From the NCBI GenBank assembly GCA_024291935.2, contig CM044320.1, positions 50,224,001 through 50,288,000 of the forward strand: DNA of 64,000 bases, in the 5' to 3' direction. The DNA comes from Okapia johnstoni (lineage: Eukaryota > Chordata > Mammalia > Artiodactyla > Giraffidae). Both the position numbers and the translations under genes were made by a program. The notes under the pieces are model-generated. The model was not told where the DNA came from, searched no databases, and worked only from the letters and a program-made list of their open reading frames with translations. The stretch's first letter is position 1. Each line of letters begins with the position of its first letter. Shown piece after piece: positions 56,506 through 64,000 of this stretch.

Positions 56506-56578
56506 ATTGATAAAATAATGAATTCCATAGATGTTGGAATTAACAGTGAACTTCAAGAAATTAATGGTGAGAACACAA
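56506..56578 (+). CDS. ANKS1B: ANKS1B internal exon, 73 nt, just before SAM domain 1
   Basis: A short internal exon. The acceptor is a T-rich tract ending CACAG (AG at 56504-56505); the donor is GTAAGG from 56579. It starts at phase 0, matching the end of the 590-nt exon, and encodes 24 codons beginning IDKIMNSIDVGINSEL, plus one base of a split codon. Joined to the previous exon this gives ...EWEE-IDKIM..., the order I recall for human ANKS1B; there the next residues are Arg-Pro-Arg leading into the first SAM domain, and the leftover A fits an AGN Arg codon. That next exon is not in the window. An L1 3' end stops about 60 bp upstream of the acceptor. Confidence 0.92.
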
Positions 56579-56827
56579 GTAAGGAACTCTCTCCTTTATG
56601 TTGTAATGAATAAATGTACTCAGGGACTAGTTATAAAGTGATAGGAGTCTATAGATACTTCATCTTTTACCATAATAATAACAGCTACAAATTATTTCCC
56701 TCCATTCATGTCAAACAACCATGATCTCTGAACAACATCAACTATATAGATTTAGCAAACTGAGAGATTTTCTTCCCCATGTGCTATTTTACTATGCCAA
56801 TTAGCATTAATGTAGCTCTAAGTATGG

Positions 56828-56950
56828 GCATGCATGCATGCATGTTAAGTCGCTTCAGTCGTGTCCAACTCTTTGTGGCCCTATAGACTGTAGCCCACCA
56901 GGCTCCTCTGTCCATGGGGATTCTCCAAGCAAGAATACTGGAGTAAGTGA
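56828..56950 (-). mobile_element. Bov-tA SINE fragment, antisense
   Basis: (GCAT)n then TTAAGTCGCTTCAGTCGTGT to CAAGAATACTGGAGTAAG; lacks the tRNA-like head. It starts 250 bp downstream of the 73-nt exon's donor. Confidence 0.9.
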
Positions 56951-58588
56951 TCATTTTTTAAAAAGACTAAATGATTTTTGCTGAAACATGTATTTGTATT
57001 AGTCTTTAAAAACTAAAAAATAAAAAACCTACTAAAAAAGTACCAAAGTCATGTGACTTTGATTAGTGACACAGACATGATATGATGACATGTGTAGCTA
57101 TCTCTTTCATTCACAAATGCTGATAAACATTGATACTTTTCCAGTATCCAGAGAGCCAGCCTAGAAATGCATGTTGCCATATAGTTCTTTCCGACATGCT
57201 TAAAGAATAATTTCAAGAAAACTGTAGGAATGTTTTTTTTTTTTTGACTGATGTGAAGGTAAGAATGTGTTTTCTTATCATAGTAAGCTCTCTGTTACTG
57301 AGAATATTCAAGCAGACACTTAATGCTTCTCTGTTGGAAGACAGGTGACATTGAACAGTAATATTACAAAATTCTTCAAATAGTACCATAGAATTGTGAA
57401 AATGTTACAAAAATGATTATAATGAAAATAAGAGTAAATGTTAAAAAAGCCACTCGGGCAAAATTGCCTTTGAAGGACATTTTAGCAGTCAACAAATCCA
57501 GTTTATTTTCACTTAATTCTCCTCTTTTCCCCTCTCAGATTGCCATCCTGTCCTTTACTTATGTTTTTCTACAGTGATAATGAAAATGAAAGACTTAGTC
57601 CCCAAAGCATCATTACTATTAACAAAGACTGGTTCTGTATGTGCCTTAATTTTCACTTCTTAATTACACACTAATTATGCACTAAGTGATTGACCATAAC
57701 ATGTGGCATTCCAATTGACCATTAAGCCACTTGTGAATTGTAGCTTTACTGGGCAGAAGGTTTTTCCCTCTGGAGACTGGCTAGAACTAGAGAAGTGATA
57801 AACAGCCCTGTGAAGATGACATTCCATGTCTAATGTGTTGGGGTACTGAGTGTGGTCAGGAAATCACACGGTGAAATAAAAAGTCAGACGGACATGAATT
57901 CAGATATCAGTCCTGCTGTTTACTAGCTGGTTGATCTTAGGCAACTCACTCAGTTTCCGCATAAAATGAAGATATTAATATAGGATAATTGTAGAAGCAC
58001 ATACAATGGCATGTGAGTAGAGTCTGACATATGTAGACATGTATTAAATTTTAGCTCTCCATTGCTCTGTCATGAGGAAGATGTTGTTTTAGACGCTATG
58101 GGCATATGAAGGAAAACACACACCAGCCCATCTTTTAAGAACTTTATAATGTCAGCTAGTCTCACAGCTTTCATGTTCAATTTGCTGTATTCCCTGAAAT
58201 TGTGATGTGTCGATTAGAATTCAGGTCATAACAAAGCTGACAGTCAATTGGTACCAGGGAAGAGTAATTACTAAAAGAGACCATAAATTCCAATGTACCC
58301 TGGCAAAGAGAAGAGAAAAAATCTTGAATGTATTGATTTAAATGTTCTAAATTATTTTGAAATCTGAGTATTCTTTTTTCACTTGACAATGAGGAAGAGA
58401 TGTGCAATGAAATCAACAGGAGGTAAATTTAGAGTGAACACGGGAAATACTACTTTACCAAATATGTTATCAGTGTCTGGAATTTTGTTTTGGAAGGCCA
58501 CTGAACCAAGCTCTTTGCCAGGTTTCATCAGAGCTGCATAGTTTTATGAGCATTTATGATGTTTGTTGCTAAAAACCTCAGAAGGTGA
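56951..58588 (+). other. Intronic segment with one MIR
   Basis: MIR at about 57890-58060 (CAGTCCTGCTGTTTACTAGC, ATCTTAGGCAACTCACTCAG). A poly-T run at 57232-57245. Otherwise unassigned. Confidence 0.55.
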
Positions 58589-58700
58589 TTCAGTTCAGTT
58601 CAGTCCCTCAGTCGTGTCCGACTCTTTGCGGCCCCATAGACTGCAGCACACCGGGCCTCCCTGCCCATCACCAACTCCTGGAGTTTACTCAAACTCATGT
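58589..58700 (-). mobile_element. BovB 3' terminal fragment, antisense
   Basis: CAGTTCAGTCCCTCAGTCGT to TTTACTCAAACTCATGTCC; about 110 bp. Confidence 0.92.
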
Positions 58701-59799
58701 CCTTTGGGGGAGAATAAAACCATAAGCAATGGAGATACGTGATGGATCAAGAATCAACACTGAATTTTCCAAGCTCTTGCCCCTTATGTTTCATTGTTTT
58801 TATTTGCCCTCCCCTGACCCTGCTTGCATTTCTAATTTCAAGTATTTTCATAAACAAAATATTTATTGAACCAGAAAAGGATTTGGAATTCCTCCATCTT
58901 CATTCCTAAAAATGTGAATCAGCTCAAAGTTTGTTTCTATGAATCATATAACTAGTTCCACTCATAGAAATCAGTTTTTTCTCTCTTTTAAAAAATTTCC
59001 TCAGCAATTATATAGTAGTTAGAAACTACTGGCAGCCCCAGTTGTTCAGGACTAAGATAGAAATAAAAGTAAATAATATTTACTGAATTTATTTTAGGTC
59101 AGTCCCTTAGGTTCTCACTCGGACTAACATTAATGGATGATTTTTACAAACATAATGTCTGGCTTCCCACCGGAAATCAGACTTAAACGCCAAACACTTT
59201 GGCAGTAGGATTCAATTATATTAAATACTTCATTTTACATGGAACATCCTGTTCTTTCATTATGCTGTACATGTGATGTGATAGTACATTTTACATCATC
59301 ATGTGCTCCCAGATATAAGATTTTTTTCAGAGAGCAGGTTTTGAGGTTCAGATCCCAGTGTCGCATTTTAGTGGTTTTGTGACCTTTGATCTCAATTTCC
59401 TCCCCTATAAATTCAGATTTTTAACAACTCCCTCATAAGGTTGCTGCAAGGTAAGCAGGTGATCAATAAATATAAATTCTCTTACCTTTTTATCCAGGTA
59501 TAAATTACTGATCCTTCTACATAGAGTTATGTACCACACAGCAAGAAATACTTGGGAAATCTTGCTTTTCTTTTTGACCAGTGAAAACTGTAGTTAAGCT
59601 TTAACTATTCATATTCTAAGTTGCTTTCATGCGAAGTCTTTCTTGAAGTTTTATTTCTTAACCATTGTCTTTATATAACAAAAAAGTACTTTCAAGTTAG
59701 GAAATTTACCATGTTCACTGGAACCACTTCAGATTGTCACACTTTCCACGAATCAGGTTGATGATCTTCTTGATGAAATTGAGGATCACTTAAGTAAAG
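58701..59799 (+). other. Intronic segment with one MIR
   Basis: MIR at about 59335-59485 (GAGGTTCAGATCCCAGTGTC, ATCTCAATTTCCTCCCCTAT, TCATAAGGTTGCTGCAAGGT). The rest is AT-rich and unassigned. Confidence 0.55.
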
Positions 59800-60007
59800 A
59801 AAGAAAGTGAAAGTGAAGTCGTGTCCGACTCTTTGTGACCCCATGGACTGTAGCCCACCAGGCTCCTCTGTCCATGGAATTTTCCAGGCAAGAGTACTGG
59901 AGTGGGCTGCTATTTCCTTCTCCAGGGGATCTTCCCGACCCAGGGATTGAACCTGGGTCTCACGTATTGCAGGCAGACACTTTACCATCTGAGCCACCAG
60001 GGAAGCC
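59800..60007 (-). mobile_element. Bov-tA SINE, antisense, well preserved
   Basis: Clean antisense order ending CATCTGAGCCACCAGGGAAG. Perfect 13-bp TSD CACTTAAGTAAAG at 59787-59799 and 60008-60020. Confidence 0.96.
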
Positions 60008-60493
60008 CACTTAAGTAAAGTGGAGGCAACAATTGGCTCCACCGGATAAGCCATTATCTTACATTAACAGCAAATACATAGTAAAATCAAGTGCCCAGAC
60101 TTTACAATACAGGGATGGTAGATAATCTTATAAACAACCCCCTACTTCTAAACTGGTTTCTATAATCTCCTGCTATACTACTTTAGGTATATGGACTGTA
60201 TTAGATTGATTTCAGGTACCTGAATGTAAAATTAGTATTTCATTAAAAGGTATTGTTTAAAGCTGGGATTTTTTTCCTCTTATACTTAAGATTGAATTGT
60301 ATTCAGAGGAATATTCTAGAGTCTTTTAAAACTTTACTTTTGCCAATATATGAATTTCACCTAAATTTTATTTATAAATGAAAGCTATTAAAATGAATTT
60401 GTAAAGGCCTTTACCATAGACTGCACCATCTACATTGGATACATAAAGCAATTCTGAAGTTATTTGCTAGAGAATGCATAGCTCTGAAAGCTG

Positions 60494-60717
60494 TGTGTGT
60501 GTCTGTGTGTGTGTGCATAGTCACTCAGTCATGTCCGACTCTTTGCGACCCCATGGACTGTAGCCCGCCAGGCTCCTCTGTCCGTGGGGATCTCCAGGCG
60601 AGAGTATTGGAATGGGTTGCCATGCCCTCCTCAGGGGGATCCTCCCAACCCAGGGATCAAACTCAGCTCTCCTGCACTGCAGGCAAATTCTTTACCAACT
60701 GAGCCACTAGGGAAGCC
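60494..60717 (-). mobile_element. Bov-tA SINE, antisense
   Basis: A GT-rich leader, then GTCACTCAGTCATGTCCGAC to GAGCCACTAGGGAAGC. CTGAAAGC and CTGAAAAC flank it. Confidence 0.93.
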
Positions 60718-61974
60718 TGAAAACAGTAGTTAATGATAATCCACCATCCTGCTTTCTAAGCTTTTGCTTTTCTTCCTCCAGGAGTCTAAGAACCAGGTAA
60801 CAGTGCAGGGTTCCTCATAGCCATAGAGACCCTCCATGGAGAGTTTCTAGGAATTTAGGAACTCACTAAGGCAGACTAAGGGGTCTCTCCTCCTGAGATC
60901 TGCATCTAGAGGGACTTTGCCACTGATGCAGCTGATAGCTCTCCTCCTGCTGAGATTGTTGATGAGAATATCATTCCTCAAACTATAGGAGAGCATGTTT
61001 GTTTTTTGTGTTTTTTTAAAATGTATTTAGAATTTCCTAGAGTTCCCCTATTAGAGAAATGACAAAGAGGAAAGAAGCTGAATTGTATTCCTCTTTTCCT
61101 GTGTGCCAGATGCTATACAACTTACTCTTGTGAACATTCACTTCTCCCAATAAGTCAGTGTGGTATTATACCCATTTTATAGATGAAGAAAGGGTAACTT
61201 GTCAAAGTCAGCTCCTTCAAATGTAGAGTGATTTCTTCCTGAAGTTCATATTCCTGTCAATAAAATATGTTACTATAAAGAACAATGGAAGCCAGCCCTT
61301 TGGTTCTTTCTCTTTAGTTCAATTCATATGCATATGCACTATAGGGAGCCAACTGAGGTGTTTAAGTGTAAAACCAACCACTTGCTCTTAGCAAAACCTA
61401 ACTTGGTATGGAAGACTTTAGCTCAAACCCCAAAGCCCTCCTAGAGCACAAACCACATGGTCATATATTAAAATGAATCACAGATCTGAATATCTCCTAC
61501 CTCCCCAAAGTGAATGCATATGCTAATAACGATTTGGGTTTCACTTATTTTCAGAGGAAGAATTTCCTTGCCTCCAGTAATAATCTTTTTTCCATGAACT
61601 GTTAAATTGTGCATAAACGCCTCTCTGTGAAATGCTGTGCAACAGGCATATTTTTATTTCTCTTTACAGCACTATTTTTAATAGAGCCAACTGGGGAAGG
61701 TGGGTAGTGGAATACGCTAGGCTATAAGCACATTATTTTGTCTAAATCAAGAGAGAACTTATTTTTATTATTATTTTATGTAACACTTCACTGAGTAACT
61801 TGTTTTTTTTTTCCAGATAGAGTAAATCTAAGAAATCCCTTAATAATAGAATAACCATGTATCAATATGAATTAAGTAATCATTAGACTAGCCTGAGTTC
61901 ACTAATCTCTATCAAGAGATAGTATTTAATCAAGCAAGCAATTGTGTCCTTAGCAAAATAGACCCTAAAATTTA
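60718..61974 (+). other. Intronic segment with antisense MIR
   Basis: An antisense MIR at about 61095-61215 (GTGTGCCAGATGCTATACAA, CCATTTTATAGATGAAGAAA). No exon recognised. Confidence 0.5.
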
Positions 61975-62155
61975 GCACTGCAGGAGACATGGAGATGTGG
62001 GTTTGATCCCTGGATCAGGAAGATGCCCTGGAGAAGGAATGGCAACCCACTACAGTATTCTTGCCTGGGGGAAAGAGGAACCTGGTGGGCCACAGTTCAT
62101 GGGGTCACAAAAAAGGGTCAGACATGACTAAGCAACTAAACAACAACAACAACAA
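61975..62155 (+). mobile_element. Bov-tA SINE, 5'-truncated
   Basis: Starts at ACTGCAGGAGACATGGAGAT (lacks the A-box part), B-box GGTTTGATCCCTGGATC, 3' end GACATGACTAAGCAACTAAA and an (AAC)n tail. Confidence 0.92.
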
Positions 62156-62619
62156 ATCTTAAGGATATAGCTGATATTTTTGATAGACCACACACCTCTT
62201 ACACATGCACCATTAAGCTGGAGAACAGTTGCAAAGAGTCTTCTTTGTAGACACTTTAAAAATAGTAGCTGCATGACTTCCACATAAATGTCAGTGCATT
62301 TTACAAAGTCTACCATCAATAACATCATACTTGTAAGAGAGTAGGAGGTAAAAATAATTAGGAGTGATTTGAAATATAGATACAGACCTTCATAAGTTGT
62401 GGATCATCATAATGATTACTTTCAAATTTGTTTTTGATACAAATTTGTTTTCCCAAATTATAATGAGGAATGAAGTGATAAACATGAGTCATTTACCCAT
62501 GAGAAAAACTTTAAAGCTTATACTGGTTGTTTCTATGATACATTATTCTGATAACAAAGGGTTTCTTATCTACTAGTATTTTTGATACTTGAGTATAAAA
62601 TTTTAGAGAGTTATATAAA

Positions 62620-62707
62620 TTTAAGAACAATGATACCCAGCAATATCACTTTTAGGAATGTATCCTAAGGAAACAGGACAAGAGCAAAATATGTATACGT
62701 GTGTGTG

Positions 62708-62749
<42 letters not shown>

Positions 62750-63078
62750 GATCATTTAAGAAATAGAATCAAACCAAATGACCATTTATAGAGATTTGTA
62801 AAATCGAAGTACTATCCTTATGATGAAATGTTGAATAGCTAATTAAAAATGACACTGTGTCTATTTTTATTACCATAGAAATATAGCCATAATATATACT
62901 ACTTAGTGGAAAAAGTAGATAACCAAATAAATTATCATCCCATCTTTTAATACACATGCATGAAAAAGTTCTGGAAGGACATATGAAAAAAGTTAACAGG
63001 GGATGTCTCTGAGTAAGTTTATCAGTGACTTTTATTTTCTGCCTTCCTAAATTTTCCAAAATTTTTATAGTGAGCATC
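62620..63078 (+). mobile_element. Old L1 3' end
   Basis: ATACCCAGCAATATCACTTT, GAATGTATCCTAAGGAAACA, GTTCTGGAAGGACATATGAA, CTTCCTAAATTTTCCAAAAT. Contains an AT microsatellite. Probably an L1M-class tail. Confidence 0.68.
62694..62742. repeat. (GT)n(AT)n microsatellite
   Basis: A short GT tract followed by about 13 AT units. Confidence 0.96.
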
Positions 63079-63135
63079 ACTCACTTCAGTCACTTGGTTG
63101 AGTCCAACTCTTTTTGACACCATTTTCATTGTCTA
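63079..63135 (-). mobile_element. Short SINE fragment, antisense
   Basis: CACTTCAGTCACTTGGTTGA and CCAACTCTTTTTGACACCAT: only the outer 3' part of a Bov-A unit, diverged. Confidence 0.7.
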
Positions 63136-63284
63136 CATCATTCACTAGAAGAAAGTATGTGTGAATTTAGTAAATAAATAAATAGTAAACAAATGGCAAT
63201 TTATGTGGTCACGAATATGCAAATATGTATATGTAAACACTTACACGTGAAACATATAAATGTTACAGTTATCAGTCCTTACCA

Positions 63285-63496
63285 TTATCAGTTAGTCATT
63301 CATTTGAGTCTGACTCTTTGCAACCCCATGGACTGTAACCCACTAGGCTCCTCTGTCTATGGAATTCAATAAGCAAGAATACTGGAGTGGGTAGCCATTC
63401 CCTTCTCCAGGTGATCTTCCCTACCCAGGGTTCAAATCTCAGTCTCCCACATTGCAGGCAGATTCTTCACCGACTGAGCCACCAGGGAAACCCTTG
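63285..63496 (-). mobile_element. Bov-tA SINE, antisense
   Basis: GTTAGTCATTCATTTGAGTC to GACTGAGCCACCAGGGAAAC. Confidence 0.92.
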
Positions 63497-63830
63497 GTGG
63501 TGATTAAATTTTGCCAAGTGAATGCTTTATTGAATATGATTAAGTATTTTTATCAGTTCTGAGTTAAAATAGGTGTGCTTCGGTGGTTTCACAAGAGATT
63601 CATTTGATTTCTTTTAGCTTTTGTTACTGGAAAAGCTATTTTTAAATAACTACACAAATTTTTTAAATATCCATAACCCAACCCCTGATCAAAAATGACT
63701 TTTTTCTTTTGTCCATGTCCTGGTCTGTGTATATATTCTAGTGACCTTCTAGCCTTTGTCGATGTACACAGTCAATTTGTATATAATAATAATTTTATAG
63801 ATAGAATTTTGCAATCTTTATTTTCATATT

Positions 63831-63960
63831 CAGTTCAGTTCAGTCGCTCAGTCATGTCCAACTCTTTGCAACCCCATGGACTGCAGCACGTCAGGCTTCC
63901 CTGTCCATCACCAACCCCCTCTAGCTTGCTCAAATTCATGTCCATCAAGTTGGTGATGCC
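63831..63960 (-). mobile_element. BovB 3' terminal fragment, antisense
   Basis: CAGTTCAGTTCAGTCGCTCA to CAAGTTGGTGATGCC, about 130 bp. Perfect 11-bp TSD ATTTTCATATT at 63820-63830 and 63961-63971. Confidence 0.95.
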
Positions 63961-64000
63961 ATTTTCATATTACCATTTCACAAAATCTTACTTTTTTCTC

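Larger units (their letters stand above)
56579..64000 (+). other. ANKS1B: ANKS1B intron downstream of the 73-nt exon (3' end outside window)
   Basis: At least 7.4 kb from the donor GTAAGG to the window edge. No ANKS1B SAM-domain exon was recognised. It carries MIRs, antisense Bov-tA SINEs, two short BovB 3' ends and an L1 tail. Confidence 0.85.

Noticed and set aside
1..64000. Possibility of a bacterial or phage system, CRISPR array or operon
   Set aside because: No long dense ORFs, no ribosome-binding sites, no regularly spaced identical repeats with unique spacers. Repeat content is mammalian and ruminant.

Overview
This window is mammalian nuclear DNA from a ruminant (Pecora: cattle, sheep, goat or relative). 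The evidence is the density of BovB LINE pieces and of tRNA-headed Bov-tA / BOV-A2 SINEs, families that together mark ruminant genomes, on a background of older mammalian repeats (L1, HAL1-like, L2, MIR, MER5A-like, MaLR). There are no bacterial-style genes, operons or CRISPR arrays. The sequence alone does not fix the species.

Only two protein-coding segments are well supported, both on the + strand: an internal exon at 53931-54520 (590 nt) and one at 56506-56578 (73 nt). Both have AG acceptors and GTAAG-type donors, and their frames join. The encoded protein matches, from memory, the linker of ANKS1B (AIDA-1/EB-1) between its ankyrin repeats and first SAM domain. The other ~63 kb is intron: at least 53.9 kb upstream, 1,985 nt between the exons and at least 7.4 kb downstream. 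Promoter, ankyrin exons and SAM exons lie outside.

Layout: 1-13 kb holds SINEs, MIR and L1 remnants, a CT/CA microsatellite and an L2 split by a SINE. 13-27 kb holds BovB fragments, a MaLR LTR with internal sequence, two L1 tails (one carrying two SINEs) and a repeat-poor AT-rich block at 19.6-21.1 kb. 27-32 kb has MIRs, a MER5A-like element and HAL1-like sequence. 32.9-34.4 kb is an old LTR interrupted by a SINE and a BovB. 35.9-36.9 kb has an L1 with an inverted 5' part and a possible LTR. 38.9-42.6 kb has L1, SINEs, a near-perfect hairpin and a degenerate 59-bp minisatellite. 43-51.4 kb is dominated by three antisense BovB copies, one 2.4 kb long, and a solo LTR nested in an older repeat. 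51.4-64 kb carries the two exons, MIRs and SINEs.

No undescribed multi-gene system was found. The most unusual items are local: the hairpin at 40982-41053, the 59-bp minisatellite at about 42063-42640, the nested insertions, the decayed BovB reverse-transcriptase motifs, and an L1 tail ending about 60 bp before the 73-nt exon. Family names come from recall of consensus sequences, not from a search; interspersed repeat edges are approximate unless a target-site duplication (TSD) is stated.
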